Positions 11,210 to 23,312 of a stretch of 64,000 nucleotides of DNA are shown here, piece after piece (positions within the stretch are counted from its first letter, which is position 1; each line of letters starts with the position of its first letter). This stretch comes from Castanea sativa (taxonomy: Eukaryota > Streptophyta > Magnoliopsida > Fagales > Fagaceae), in NCBI RefSeq assembly GCF_040712315.1, contig NC_134024.1, positions 2,007,158 to 2,071,157 of the forward strand, read 5' to 3'. Both the position numbers and the translations under genes were made by a program. The notes beneath the pieces are model-generated. The model saw only the letters and a program-made list of their open reading frames with translations, ran no database searches and was not told the origin of the DNA.

Positions 11210-13153
11210 AAAATAAAAAAAAAAACCCCCGGTCAATGATGACTACAGCTCATCTTCTAACATTTCTGAAAATATATGTCTTGGATGTTAAAAGTTGTTA
11301 ACTGAGGAAGTCTTACCTGACTCGAAGTAAAATAAGCTACACCAATTTTGAGAAAGTGAATAGCTTCGTCCATTATTTTTTCTCCAGTAAGTCATAGCAT
11401 CCACTCTATTTCTCTTCATTTCAGCTGTTTATATCCTTAGGTTTGTTTAGTTGGGCTGAAAATAAGGAGGATGAAAAATAAGGAGAGGAAAATAGGGTGG
11501 AAAATGACATTTTCTACTGTTTGGTTAAGAGGGGGAGGGGGAGAGAAAAGTGAAAAGTTTTTTTTTTGACAAAACTGCCCACTTTCTCTTTTTTTTTTTC
11601 TTTTTTTTTTTTAATGTCAACGTTTTTGGAGCTTTTTTTTTTTCTTCTTCTTCTTTTGACTTTTCCACTGTAGCGTTGGGGTTTTTTTTTCTCTCTCTTA
11701 ATTTTTATTTTTATTATTTTTTAAGACAACACTTTTAGATGATTTCTTATGCTATTATTTTTAAAATGTCTACTTTCATCTATACACAATTTTTTTTAAA
11801 ATTATAATGTATTACTTTCTCTTTTATTTAAGAGAGATATAATGATAAATTTATATAAATCTTATTTTCAACCAAACTAAAAAATTTTCCATCCCTCCAC
11901 TTTTCCACCATCTCAACCAAATACAACTGAGGAAAACTAAAAACTTTTCTATCCTCTCACTTTTCCATCCTCACTCTATTTTCTATCCTCCCACTTTTCC
12001 ATCCTTCCAATCAAATGGACCCTAAGAGTGTTTAGCTTTCCGGTATATTGAAAAAAGTTGTGCTTTCTGCTTTTTGTAGAAGCCTACTCATTCTCTGTTT
12101 TGCTGAGAAGAAAGAAAAGGCTACTCATTCTCATCAAGTGGATAAAAGCCTTCTTTGTATTATTTCTCATTTGCAATTTTCCCTATCTGTATTTCTTTAT
12201 CACCTTCAATTGTAAACCCCTCTTGTAAGCTCTCGTAGTCTACAAGTTTCCTGAAGAATATATTCAACTATAATTTTCAAGTAAGTTTATGTTTTAAAAT
12301 ATTTCACCACTTTATTTTGCCTATTTTTAGTATTTAAAAGCATCAATTAGCATTTGTTTCCATGTTTGATAATATATTCTTTTGGATCTCCTAGGTTCCT
12401 ACAGCTATCTTCGAATTGAATATCAGGTGGTGCAGGTCTTGGGGACCGACTTCAAGTAGTGGAGGTTGGCATTGAAAACTTTTCTTTATTATTTTATAAA
12501 TTTGAAGATTGTAAATTTCTGTTCAAATCTACTTAGGTCTATGTCATATATTTATTCTTTATTAATTATTGAGACCACACCTCATGAGGTTGAGGTTGAG
12601 ATCAGTTTGAATTTTTAAATGTTCTGTTATTTAATCAATTAGTTTGTCCTTTTAGTGTGGGGGTATTTCATTAGGAATAAGTAAAGGGTTTTTTAACTTT
12701 TCACTTGGTGGAATCACTTCATTTTATGTACTTCCATTTTCTATTCTCTCTCATTGGTCACCTACTGTATTGATTTAAATTGCAAATTGCAATGCTTTTA
12801 TTACTAATGAAACATATCGTTTGAAAACAATAAAAAAGGTCAAATTGTTTGATCAATTAATGATAAAGAGGAATAAAAATTCTCAATAACGCTTTGAGTG
12901 TTTCTATTTTATGTTCTACCAATTACACAATCACACATTTTCCCCCCTCTCATTTACAAGTAACCAAAATATATTGTTTTAAAAATAAAAAAATCAAATA
13001 CGTCACATATTATAAATGATGGAGTATAAAATGAAATTTTACATGAGATTTTTTATTGGGAAGGAGAAGATTGAAAGCAATTAAAATATATTGGTCCTTT
13101 AAGGAAACTGGATTCTATCGTTTCTTAATATAGAAATAATATATCAAGGAAAA
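11210..13153. other. Upstream duplicated block of CNL copy 2
   Basis: Non-coding sequence that aligns with 42690-45558 upstream of the intact CNL gene. Shared landmarks are GACTACAGCTCATCTTCTAA, the probable 5'-UTR exon ending TTTTCAA before GTAAGT (about 12284), and TTTTGGATCTCCTAGG (about 12381). A MITE at 11440-12022 is absent from the paralogous block. Confidence 0.75.
11440..12022. mobile_element. MITE, 583 bp, with paralogous empty site
   Basis: The ends are imperfect inverted repeats (GGTTTGTTTAGTTGG and the reverse complement of CCAATCAAATGGACCC), flanked by TTA and TAA. The equivalent position in the intact gene's upstream block (about 42903) reads straight through from CATATCTTTT to GAGTGTTCAGC. 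Related elements lie at 22876-23312 and 40890-41290. The interior is rich in T tracts and in AATGGAAAAGTGGA-like phrases. Confidence 0.7.
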
Positions 13154-13440
13154 TCTATATCTATATTTATATCTAAAAACTAAAGGGTAGCATTTAGTGT
13201 TGCTATGCTCATGTTTCGCCATATCATCCACCATGTCATTAGTCATATAATTATTCTTTTTCTTATTTATTTTTTATTCCTAAATTTTGTTGACAATAAT
13301 AAATATATAAATAGATTAACTTAACACATTCATCTTTGGTGTTTTTAATTTTCATATAACTTTGTCTTTACATATTCATCTTTTTTAATTTAGAAGTATA
13401 TAACGATAAAATAAAATCAATGAATAATCAAAAACCAAAA
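13154..13440 (+). mobile_element. Helitron-like 5' terminus
   Basis: Sequence shared with the intact gene's upstream block ends at AAGGAAAA. The inserted DNA begins TCTATATCTATATTTATATC, the TC start typical of Helitrons. The empty site (AAGGAAAA then TTGAAATG, about 45551-45566) shows insertion between A and T, as expected. No hairpin plus CTRR 3' end is seen before the CNL fragment resumes at 15603, so the 3' end is probably deleted or replaced. Confidence 0.55.
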
Positions 13441-13441
13441 C

Positions 13442-14468
13442 AATGTATATACATATGACATATCTATCTATACTAAATATAATATGGAAGTTTTGCAATA
13501 AATTTTACAAATATCTTTTTGCACCACGTCATTAACCTCATTTCTTATTTTTATTTTTTGCAATTTTTACTTTATTCAACATTTCATCTTCTTCAACTAT
13601 TGTCTTCTTACCATCGCTCCCCCTTGGTGTGGTAGTCACTCTACAAGTATAAATGCTTGTGGGGTGTGGAGGGCAAGGGCGGGGGTTCAAGTCTCCAGCA
13701 GAGAGCTTCACACATATATACACTTAGATTAGGCTAGAATAGAAATTCTATCTTGTATTTTAAAAAAAAAAAAAAAAAAAAACTATTGTCTTAGTTCAAT
13801 CTTTTATCTCCTCAAATCATTATCTTTTTAAAATTTTAATTTGATTCATTTATAAAATTTTAATTTTTCTCCATCTTCTTAAATTCTACCGTTTCTAAAT
13901 TTTTTCCATCATTGTCTTTTTAAATTTCCAACCTTTCATCTACTTCAACTATTCCTATTCCATCTTAATTTTCTTATAAATTTCTTTTTACTTCATTTCC
14001 ACCTCTCTCCCCTATGCCTTCCAAGATGTTCATGGCAAAAAAGGTCAATACTATATACATATGACATATCTATCTATACTAAATATAATATGGAAGCTTT
14101 GCAATAAATTTTACAAATATCTTTTTGCACCACGTCATTATCATCATTTCTTATTTTTATTTTTTGCAATTTTTACTTTATTCAACATTTCATCTTCTTC
14201 AACTATTGTCTTCTTAGTTCAATCTTTATCTCCTCTCAAATCATTATCTTTTTAAAATTTTCATTTGATTCCTTTATAAAATTTTAAATTTTCTCCATCT
14301 TCTTAAATTCTACTGTTTCGAAATTTTTTCAATCATTGTCTTTTTAAATTTCCAACCTTTCATCTACTTCAACTATTCCTATTTCATCTTAATTTTCTTA
14401 TAAATTTCTTTTTACTTCGTTTCCACCTCTCTCCCCTATGCCTTTCAAGATGTTCATGGCAAAAAAGG
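13442..14468. repeat. Direct tandem duplication, unit about 424 bp
   Basis: Two copies run from CATATGACATATCTATCTAT to TGTTCATGGCAAAAAAGGTC: 13442-14046 and 14047-14470. The first is longer because a SINE inserted into it. Each begins with TCTATCTATACTAAATATAA, another possible Helitron-type 5' end. Confidence 0.8.
13607..13780 (+). mobile_element. tRNA-derived SINE
   Basis: The element carries a pol III B-box-like GGTTCAAGTC (13684-13693), an upstream A-box-like region (TGGTAGTCACTCTACAAG) and a terminal A20 tract. It is flanked by AACTATTGTCTT on both sides (13595-13606 and 13781-13792). The second copy of the surrounding tandem duplication has no insertion (about 14200), which proves the boundaries. 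Relatives lie at 19231-19380 and 55563-55730. Confidence 0.9.
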
Positions 14469-14470
14469 TC

Positions 14471-14474
<4 letters not shown>

Positions 14475-14519
<45 letters not shown>
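14475..14519. repeat. (CT)n microsatellite
   Basis: About 22 CT repeats directly at the end of the tandem duplication. Confidence 0.95.
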
Positions 14520-14521
<2 letters not shown>

Positions 14522-15027
14522 ATTTTTTTTTCTCTTTTGGTGGAGTCTTTTATTGTTTCAATCATTTTTTTTCCCGCTAATGGTGTTTTTGTTATTATTG
14601 ATTTAATTGTCACATTATATTTGTTTCTCTATTTGGCAAATTTGTATAGAATTTTATGCATATTTGTGTATTTTGGTATTCCAACTCCCGTTCACAAGTT
14701 CTTTTCTTTGTCCCATTGGTTTGATTTGATTTGTGTTAATATTGTTTTGTAAGTAAAAATTTGATTTTTTTTTTTTTAGTAATCCATTTAGATGTTAAAC
14801 TATGAGATTTTACTAAGTTTTTTATTTTTATTTTTATAATCCTTTTGGGTAAACAAATTTGTAGTGTTTGTAGAAAAAGTGCTCTTCATAGTTGTATTAG
14901 AGTACCATATTAGACAAAAACAAAGACTAGTCAAACAAAAATGATGGGATGAGTGACATATTTTAGCTTTTGCAATTGTATTTTCATTATTGTTGTTGTT
15001 GTAGTCATATAAGAATGCACATTGAAA

Positions 15028-15345
15028 CTTTTTTTTTTTGGATAAAAAGGAAATTTGTACGATCTTTATTAAAGAAATCTTAAGGAATTACATCAACATG
15101 AACTAGAAAAGAAATGCCAGGTGGAACACTATCCATCCACACCAAAAGGGGAAAAGAATTCTTAGCTCTCCTAGCTAAGGCATGGGCAACCCCATTACCC
15201 TGCCGTCTAACATGAGAGAGAGCAAGTTTGTAGCAAAACCATTATAGACTTACAGTCTTTTACTATGTGACCAAAACTAGCGCGATCAGAAAAATCTCTT
15301 GTTAAAGCTTTAAACACAATTTTTGAATCTCCTTCAATAATACAC
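15028..15345 (-). mobile_element. 5'-truncated LINE, RNase H end
   Basis: Read on the minus strand, an open frame ends at the stop 15080-15082. It contains [20 protein letters not shown] and, further on, a VWMDSVPPG segment. This is the typical C-terminus of the RNase H domain in plant LINE polyproteins (HVRRQGN.VAH.LA). A poly(A) tail appears as a T tract on the plus strand at about 15030-15040. Only this 3' end is present, as is usual for 5'-truncated LINE insertions. No clear target duplication was found. Confidence 0.8.
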
Positions 15346-15506
15346 TAATGAAAATTTTGTAGGAGATTTTGCTAATAATTTTTTATTTGTTATCTTTTTG
15401 GGTGGACAATTTTGTAGTTACTACAAAGAAAATAATCTCAATAGATTATCTACTAAGGGAACAAAAGTGTAATTTTCTAAAACAAAATTACTAAAATTAG
15501 TACTTT

Positions 15507-15519
<13 letters not shown>

Positions 15520-15551
<32 letters not shown>
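15520..15551. repeat. (TA)n microsatellite
   Basis: A run of TA repeats just before the junction with the truncated CNL pseudogene. Confidence 0.9.
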
Positions 15552-15554
<3 letters not shown>

Positions 15555-15602
15555 AAATGGGGGTCATTGCCCCCAAGTCCAAACATGGCTCCGTCCATGC
15601 AG

Positions 15603-16884
15603 ATAGCTATCTAGTAAAACTCACTTTCCAGAACATGCTTCAAGTTGTATAGAGGAATGAATTTGGAAGGCAAGGAGATGTAAAATGCATGATCTTCTAC
15701 GGGCGCTTGCTCTATCAATATCATTCAAAGAAAAGTTTGGTTGTGTACATGATGGAAGAGAAGAAATGAAAGAATGCAAAGCACGCCGAATTACAATTCA
15801 CAAAATCGATGGGGAACTCAAATCATTTACTGGTATGTCAAAGATTAGTTCTTTTCTTGTTTTCTAACAGGATGTTGAACAAATTGCCTTCAGGAAGTAA
15901 AATGTGAAGGGTTCTAGATTTGGAGGGTGCCCCCATTGATAAATTTCCTGATGAAGTATTCAAAGTATTCAACTTAAGATATTTGAATTTAAGGGGATCA
16001 TTACTTAAGAAGCTCCCAAATTCAATAGGGAGGCTCCTTAAGCTTCAAACCTTGGACCTAAGGGGCACACAAATAGAGGCCCTTCCTCTGGAATAGGAAA
16101 GTTGCAAAATTTGCGACATCTAGGTATGTTTCGCTGCACTAGAAATTGGAATGACTTCATATTTTCTGTAGGGATACAGGCACCATCAAATATTGCCCAG
16201 TTAAAGAATTTGCAAGCCGTGTGTTCTATTGCAACAAATGATGACTTGATAAGACAAATTCGGAGCATGACCCAACTAACTACATTTGGTATTTCAAATG
16301 TGAAGGCAGCAAATGAGATGGATTTATTTATCTCAATTCAAAACATGACACATCTTAAGAACATGTCTGTCAAGGTAGCTAATGAGGAGGAAACTCTCCA
16401 AATGGATGCACTCTCATCTCCTCCTCCCAACATTCAAAAGGTTTTTTTGACTGGAAATCTAGAGAAGGTGCCACAGTGGTTTCGTTCACTTCAAAGCCTC
16501 ACATTTTTGTATATGCATTGGTCGAAACTGGAAGAAGATCTACTCACTCACATCGCTGCTTTGCACCATTTGGGACGTCTTTCACTTACTAATGCCTATG
16601 TTAGAAAACAGCTGTATTTCAGTACAAGCTTTCTTAAGCTTACAGAGTTGTGGATTCGTAATTTCCTTCAATTGAATGAGATAATAATAGAAAAGGGGGT
16701 TATGCCCAATCTGAAATACCTGTATATTGGCAGTTGCATGGAGTTAAAGAATGTGCTCATGGGCATTGAATACCTTAAAAATCTCCAACAATTGAATTTG
16801 GAATCTGTCCTAGTGGAACTTGAAAATCGCATTTGCAACGTGGATTTTCTAAAGGTGCAGCATATCCCAATGATCTACATCTAG
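15603..16884 (+). pseudogene. CNL resistance gene, 5'-truncated LRR pseudogene (copy 2)
   Basis: The sequence joins the CNL family at ATAGCTATCTA, matching about 47999 of the intact gene. The coiled-coil and nucleotide-binding regions are missing. The MHD block is present (KMHDLLRALALS). Damage includes an in-frame TAG in CAAGTTGTATAGAGG (about 15648), a 1-bp loss near 15668, a frameshift near 15865, a TGA in AAAATGTGAAGG (about 15904) and a 1-bp loss near 16090. The distal LRR region from 16102 then stays open for 260 codons to the native end (QHIPMIYI, stop TAG). The unusual 5' junction suggests deletion next to the transposon cluster at 13154-15600. Confidence 0.9.
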
Positions 16885-18734
16885 TAGTAATTTGAAATGT
16901 ATCTTTAATAAATGAATGGTCATTGCATTCATTTTATACTTAATATTTTTAAAAAAAAAATGCATTATTTAAGCTATTTCACTAATAAATTTATATACAT
17001 TTGTAACATGCTTGATTTATATTATATTATTAATTCACTTAGAAATGGAACTAATGTTTTCTGACATGAAAAATAAGTAATCTTTTCTAACAATAAATTT
17101 ACTTTACTGTATCTCTGTTTTTTTTTTTTCACTAATACTTTCTACTGCTTGATTGCTTATAGTTTGTTTTAGCTACCATCTTGGCATAAGCATATGAATT
17201 TCCTTGAAATAGATATAACTAGTTTCTGGGTATGACTCTTAATGCTGTGTTTATATATGTTATTGGGTGTGTGTATGCATGTATGCTAGTGTGTTTTTAG
17301 GAAAGTCCTCTGTGAGGTTGTCTGATTGGAAAATACAAGATGGTTGTGAACCCCAAGACTTTAATTTATTGGATTTTTCATTATGTGTCTTTCATGCTTG
17401 TAGCTTATTTTTAAGCTTCTATGTGATTTTCAATTGTATGTATAGAGATTTCTTAGATTTGGTTGGGTTATGATATCTATTTGTGGTCTGTGGAACATGT
17501 ATTTGTTTTAATAAGCCACATGTTAGCCCATGATTTGTTCATATATTCGTGTTTCTAAGTGCTTTTTTAGCTTCTTGTATCTGAGGTTTCTCAAAAAAAA
17601 GCTTCTTGTATTTGAGAACAGTAATAATGAGAAACTTTGATTAATAGTAGGGTTTTTTTTTTCAGACAATTTATTGACGAATAAACACATTACAAACAAA
17701 GAGCAAAAAGCTCACAGCTAGCAGACTACAACAACTCCTATACGCACAAAAAATCCTTCATAGACCACCTAACTGAGATTGCTAGCTTACAAATCAACAA
17801 GACTAACAATTTGACACCAAAACTATCAAAGCCTGGCTATAAACAGGTATAGTTTCTTGGATCTGCCAATAACAGTTCCACCAGATTGGAAACATCTTAG
17901 GGCCTAATTAAGACCAACTGCTTTCAACAGAGAGCAGCACCCAGGGCAATCCATCAACACATTAGGCAATTGTCAACATCAACCATCTTTGAACATTCTT
18001 GAGCAGGATATATTCCTTCATGCCCCAGTTACAGCATAATACTCGATCTTAGATGGCATCACAGTTGGAGCCTTTGTTTTCAACTCTAGATTTGACGACC
18101 TTGTTAGTTGACAGTTGTTAACAGATTTGACTATTTGTCCTTGTGTTCTAATAACTTTTTTCTTTTTACATTGATAATAGGATGTTCGATTGCTTAGTGC
18201 TCACATTTTTTGTGTTACACACTGTGGTTATAGATTTATTGTCTAATTTTAGATAGACTATTGGACTGTCTTCTGTACTTGCATATCAGCTTGGTACATG
18301 CTGCCTGCGTTTTATCATTGTGGCCCTTGTATGTCTGCTATCCATTTGAGATGCAATGTATAAGATCAGAAATAAATTTCTTGATTTATACAAGTATTTC
18401 CCTCATATTTAAGCTGAGACATGATTGTTTTGAGGAGCATATGCACTAGTGCCTTGTTTCTGGTAAGTGTTGAACCTTCATTTTGCATCCTCTTAACCTT
18501 AATACCCAGTAGGGGCACAAACGATTAGCCAAAAGATGTGCTATCCCCCTCCATTTCTGTAGCAGCACATGAAAGTGTTTGTGTCAAGTTAAGAAAAAAG
18601 GTTCCCAGTTTCTGCATTACACATTATGCTCTTTAGTTCGCAATGCTCATATAAATGAGATGTGATTAAGGTTTATATATTTTTGGATTAGTATAATCAG
18701 GTTTATATAGTTCGCAATTCATTATGCTCTTTAG
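16885..18734. other. Downstream duplicated block of CNL copy 2
   Basis: Non-coding. It aligns with 7170-8745 and 49285-50733. It is interrupted at about 17649-18160 by a retroposon-like insertion. Confidence 0.7.
17649..18160 (-). mobile_element. Retroposon-like insertion with poly(A) on the minus strand
   Basis: A T tract (from about 17651) opens a block absent from the paralogous flanks, which read directly from TTGATTAATAATAG into TAATAGGATGTT. On the minus strand it ends in a poly(A) tail preceded by AATAAA-like sequence (GTCAATAAATTGTC), suggesting a LINE 3' UTR or a processed transcript. No protein similarity is visible. Confidence 0.5.
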
Positions 18735-20089
18735 TTCCAATTATTCTTTTGCGTAGAAATTTCTAGCTTCAAACTCCTCCGGTACATAAGCTCTCAAAGT
18801 GTGAAGAAAATATTCAAGTGAAATTTTCAAGTAAAATTTTCAAGTAAGTTTATTCTTTAAAATATTACGTCATTGTATGGCATATTTTAAAATTTTAAAA
18901 GAATTTATTAGCATTTGTTTCTATATTTTTTTTATTATTTGTTCTTTTGGATCTCCTAGGATTCTACATTTATCTTTAAATTGAATATTGGCAATGCCTT
19001 TATTATCAAGTTTGAAAAGAGTGGATTCTAGTAATTAGCTCAACTGGTAAAGTGTGGTTTGATGATAAAGAGTTATTATCAAGAATAGATGCCATAGGTT
19101 GAAATTTTTTCCCAAAAATAAAGAAGTTTGAAAAGAAAAAAAAAAGGTAAATTGTTTGATCAATTAATGATCAAGTGGAAAAAATAATCCTCAATCCTCA
19201 TTTTATGCACCACCAATTGTGCACACTATACACTAAGCACCCTTAGTGCAATGGTTACTCTACAAGTACAAAATTCTTGTAAGGAGCAAGCGTTAGAGTT
19301 CAAGTCTTTAGAATGAAGTTTCACACCCATATATATTTAGATTAAGCTAAAGTAAAAATTTTATCTTGTATCAAAAAAAAATTGTATACACTATATAGTC
19401 ACACTTAAAAAAATCGAACATATTATATATTATAATTAATAGAGTATAAAATGAAACACTCGAGTTTATTAAAAAAAAAAAAAGTGAAATTTTGAGAGTT
19501 TGGCATGAGATTTTTGTTGAAGAAGGGACGTTTCAAAACAATTAAAATAAATTGGTCCCTCATGGAAATATGACTCTATGGCTTCTTAATATAGAAATAA
19601 TAGATCATTGAAATGTAAATTCTAAATCATCTCTTAAAGCAAATCAAAAAACAAATTTATTAAACTTCATCTTGTTAATGATTTAATTTTCACTTGAACA
19701 AGTCTTATATGCTAAAATTTATATTTTTGTCGATGTCTTTTAATATCTTTACTTGAGAATAAATGTGATTATCATTAAGTAATAATTTGTTCAAAATTTT
19801 TAATTGAATAGATAAGAATGATATTTTAGAAAAGATATGAATAATATTTTAGAAAATTTCAATTATTTTTTTTAAAAAACAAAAAAAGTCAAAATTTTGG
19901 TCCATAAACTATATAATTTTCTAATTCTTTTATTAGATTATACGTTATTTCATTTTAGTTCTTAAATCTTTAGAAAATTTCAATTTTCTAATTCTTTTAA
20001 CTTAATAGATATCATAGCAATCTCTGTATGTTCATTAGCAATATGATTTTTTTAAAATATCAATTGATGAATGGACTAATCATGTAACA
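18735..20089. other. Third CNL upstream block, without a gene
   Basis: This aligns with the upstream block of the intact gene (about 44540-45990), including the donor-like TTTTCAAGTAAGTTTATTC (about 18838), TTTTGGATCTCCTAGG (about 18946) and AATTGGTCCCT...GGAAATATGACTCTATGG. No CNL coding sequence follows. The block ends where a MULE is inserted at 20099, so a gene copy was lost or never joined to it. Confidence 0.65.
19231..19380 (+). mobile_element. tRNA-derived SINE (older copy)
   Basis: Same family as 13607-13780: GGTTACTCTACAAGTA, a degraded B box (AGAGTTCAAGTC), TTTAGATTAAGCTAAAGTA and an A tail. The flanks are diverged target duplications (AATTGTGCACACTATA at 19215-19230, ATTGTATACACTATA at 19381-19395). 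The paralogous flanks at about 12915 and 45283 have no insertion. Confidence 0.8.
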
Positions 20090-20098
20090 AAACTTTTA

Positions 20099-22629
20099 GG
20101 AAAAATTACACTTTACAACCCTAAACTATACCTCATGTTATACTTACTATCTTAAACTATGGGAATTCACACTTACCCTCCTAAACTATTTCTAATGTAA
20201 CACTTTGCACCCCACCGTTTAATTAGCTGTTAAGTTGGGACAAAAATTATGGTGGAACCACTAAATTCCCTAAATGCCCCTCAACAAAAACAACAATTTT
20301 GAACTCTCTCAAATCACTCTCAGGTTCAATCTCTCTCCCTCTTTTAATCTTTCTCCGCTCCCAATGGTGCTGCCCAGTCCACGTTGACGACAGCTGATCG
20401 CATTGCTGGTTGTGGGTCTTAAGTGGCGCCTCTGAAGAGATGAAAGCCATGCAATGGGTGTGCCCAAATTGAGCTCATTGAAATCAAGTCACGAAAGCCG
20501 TCATTGTTGGCCTCGCAATTTAGTGACTCAGTGGTGAGAGAAAGGGTATGAACACTAGTGGAGGGGTCTAAAAGCATGGGTGGGATTAAACTCGATGTGA
20601 CTGTTCAGATCTGGCCATTGAAGAAGTGGATGACCAAAGCAGAGATTGTAGGGTATGGGTTTGTTGATGACTGAAATACGGAGCTGCTTATGGTTTCTGG
20701 GTTGTTCATCTTAATGGGTTTGTTGCTTGATTTCTCTATATGTTTATTTCTGGGTTGTAAATTTGCGGCTTTGATGTAATTTTTCTAGGTTTGTTGTTTG
20801 ATATTAATTTATGGGTTTGATGTTCATTTCATTTTTTGGATTTCATGTAAATTTTTGGGTTTGATGTTTATTTCAATTTATGGGTTTAATTTTTTTTTTT
20901 TTTTTTTTGCTGGTGCCATAGGACCTTAAGGAAACGATGAAGATGGTGGGTCTTTGCATATTTTTTGCTGGACTCTAATTTTTAGATTCTATGCATCTCA
21001 TCAAATGGTTCTGAATTATTTACAGGTTTTGATTGTTTCAAATATTTGTTTGGATTTTCTTATCTTCTTCAGTTGGTTTTTTTTTTTTTTTTTTAATCGG
21101 TGAAACAGAGTGGGAGACACTAGAGAGGCCAAAATAGGAAATTAACATTAATTTCCAAACAATATAATTAGTTGGCACTGTTATAAAACTATATTTTTTT
21201 ACTAACATCTTGAGTCTAAAAAACTTGATTTTGGGCCTGAAAATCGAGTATTTAAGGGTCGATTTTTATGGTCTGATCCTGTCTGATGTGACATTTTTTC
21301 CACGTGGCGTTCACCTGAAAATCAAGTCTCTATGACTCGATTTATAAGTCACAGATAACCATACCCAAACCCCAGCTTTCAAACCCAAATCAAAAATCAA
21401 AAATCACCACTACATCTGTTCTCCGTCTCTCTCCTCACTACCTCTCCATCTGCTTCTTTCTCCCTCCACATTGATCTGCACAAGCCTAGCCGCCACAGAC
21501 CCATCGTCGCCGACCCACGCTAACCCATCTCTGTCACTCCTCATTCTTTTTCTTTTTCTGTTCAGTGACTTTAATCTTCACCATTTCTGTCACTCTGTCT
21601 TCTCCCTTTCTTCTTCTTTTTTTTTTTTTTTTGGTGGGTCGACTTCGTAGTTCATGGGTGGCTTAGCTAATGGGTCTCACAATGGGTTTCGGTGGGTTTT
21701 TAATTAGAGTTTTCGATGGTTTCTGGCGGGTGTTGATAGTTTCCGGTAGATGTGCCTGGGTTTTTCGACGAGTTCGACCTCGTCCCATGTATCTGTCGCA
21801 TAATCCTCGTCATCTATGAATCAAACCTCTGAAACTCACAGTGGGAGCCCTCAGGCTAGTACAGGCTCAACCCGGACTGGGTCATCAATCGCGTCACCTA
21901 CGAGCAAACCCAGGACCACGCGCCGTCATACCTGATCTATTGAGACCAAGAGCACCGCCGTACCTGATCTATTCAATGATGGGTTTTGGGGTTTTTTTTT
22001 TAATCTAGATTTTAGGTGGTTGTTGGGAGTGGATTTAGTTGGATTTATGCTGAGTTGTTGGATTAATGCTCGGATTTGTGGGTTGTATTTGATAGTGGCT
22101 GGTCTGTGCTTGTAGATGGTGGTTGATCTGTGTTTGTGTTTTGTACTCCAACACTTGCGAAAATCTGTTTAGTATGTTTTGCTTATAAATTGAATCTTAG
22201 AGACTCGATTTCCAGGTAGACGTCACATGGAAAAAGTGTTAACTCAGGTCTTATCAGAACATAAAAATCGACCCTTAAAGACTCGATTTTTAGGCCCAAA
22301 ATCGAGTCTCTTGGACTCGAAATGTTAATAAAAAATATAGTTTTGAAACAGTGCCTACTAATCATATTGTTTGGCAATTAATATTAATTTCGTATTTTGG
22401 CCCACTAGAGAGCTTCATGTTTGACTGAGAATGACAGGGGTATTTTGGTCTTTGACAGAGGGGTATTTTGGTCTTTGACTTGGTTTTTAATCAAACTTAA
22501 TTGACAAATGGATAGTGGGGTGCAATGTGTTACATTGTCAATAGTTTAGGGATAAGTGTTCATTCCCATAGTTTAGGATAGTAAGTGTAAAATGGGATAT
22601 AGTTTAAGGTGATAAAATATAATTTTTTC
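20099..22629. mobile_element. Mutator-like element (outer), non-autonomous
   Basis: Long terminal inverted repeats of about 150 bp begin G(G/A)AAAAATTA at both ends and contain CTAAACTATGGGAAT and GCACCCCAC. A 9-bp target duplication (AAACTTTTA, 20090-20098 and 22630-22638) is exact, the MULE hallmark. No transposase is seen. The interior (about 20290-20920) has gene-like, less AT-rich sequence. A second MULE is nested at 21127-22402; without it the element is about 1.25 kb. Confidence 0.88.
21127..22402. mobile_element. Mutator-like element (inner), possible Pack-MULE
   Basis: Terminal inverted repeats of about 230 bp start GGCCAAAATA at both ends. A perfect 9-bp target duplication (CACTAGAGA, 21118-21126 and 22403-22411) lies within the outer MULE. 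The interior (about 21360-22180) has a C-rich stretch followed by G/T-rich sequence that looks like captured 5'-gene sequence. No long ORF or transposase is present. Confidence 0.9.
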
Positions 22630-22875
22630 AAACTTTTAAAACCAAAGCATACTAGCGTAGTCAATATTGCATTTTTTAAAACCATGTGTTTGGGAAAAGA
22701 CTTGATTTTTGTCTCACTTTTTCGCCCCTCAAATAATCTAACTTCTGTTCTCTTAGTTGTATAACTTTTTGTCACATATTTAAATATACAAATTATATCT
22801 TTTACTTATTAAAATGTGCCATATTCAAACGGACATTAAGAATTGAAGAAATAGAAAATAGAAGAGAAAATTAAA

Positions 22876-23312
22876 AATTGGTGTGTTTGATTGAGAGGGG
22901 AGATGGGGAAAATTGTGGGGCTTGACAGTTTTCTCTCTGAGTCCATTAAAATTCAATTCTCCCAAAAATGGAGAGAAAATAGAGAGGGAGGGGTTGATGG
23001 AATTACCCATCTACCCCCAATCCTCCCCCCACAACTCTATACGTTGATCTCTCTCTCCTTTTCTTTTTCTTTTTTTCCATTTTAGCTTACATTTTTTTTG
23101 TTTTTTTTTCCCTAATAAGATATTTTTAACAAAATTACCTACTAGGAACATGAGAATAACTTTATACAATTTATATTTTTCATTTTCTCATTTCACTTTT
23201 TTACCATACAAAAAAATATATTTCCCAGAAAAAATTAAAATATTTTTTTTTTATCTCTTTTCTATATTCTATTTTCTCACTTTTTTATCACTAATCAAAC
23301 CGATCTTAAATA
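22876..23312. mobile_element. MITE related to 11440-12022
   Basis: The ends are imperfect inverted repeats (GTGTGTTTGATTGAG and the reverse complement of ACTAATCAAACCGATC) around T-rich sequence. The copy at 40890-41290 shares GTTTTCTCT(C/T)TGAGT and CATTAAAATTCAATTCTCCC. No protein is encoded. Confidence 0.5.

Noticed and set aside
14398..14752. ORFs on both strands through the CT repeat
   Set aside because: Low-complexity translation (SLSLSL, ERERER) of a microsatellite.
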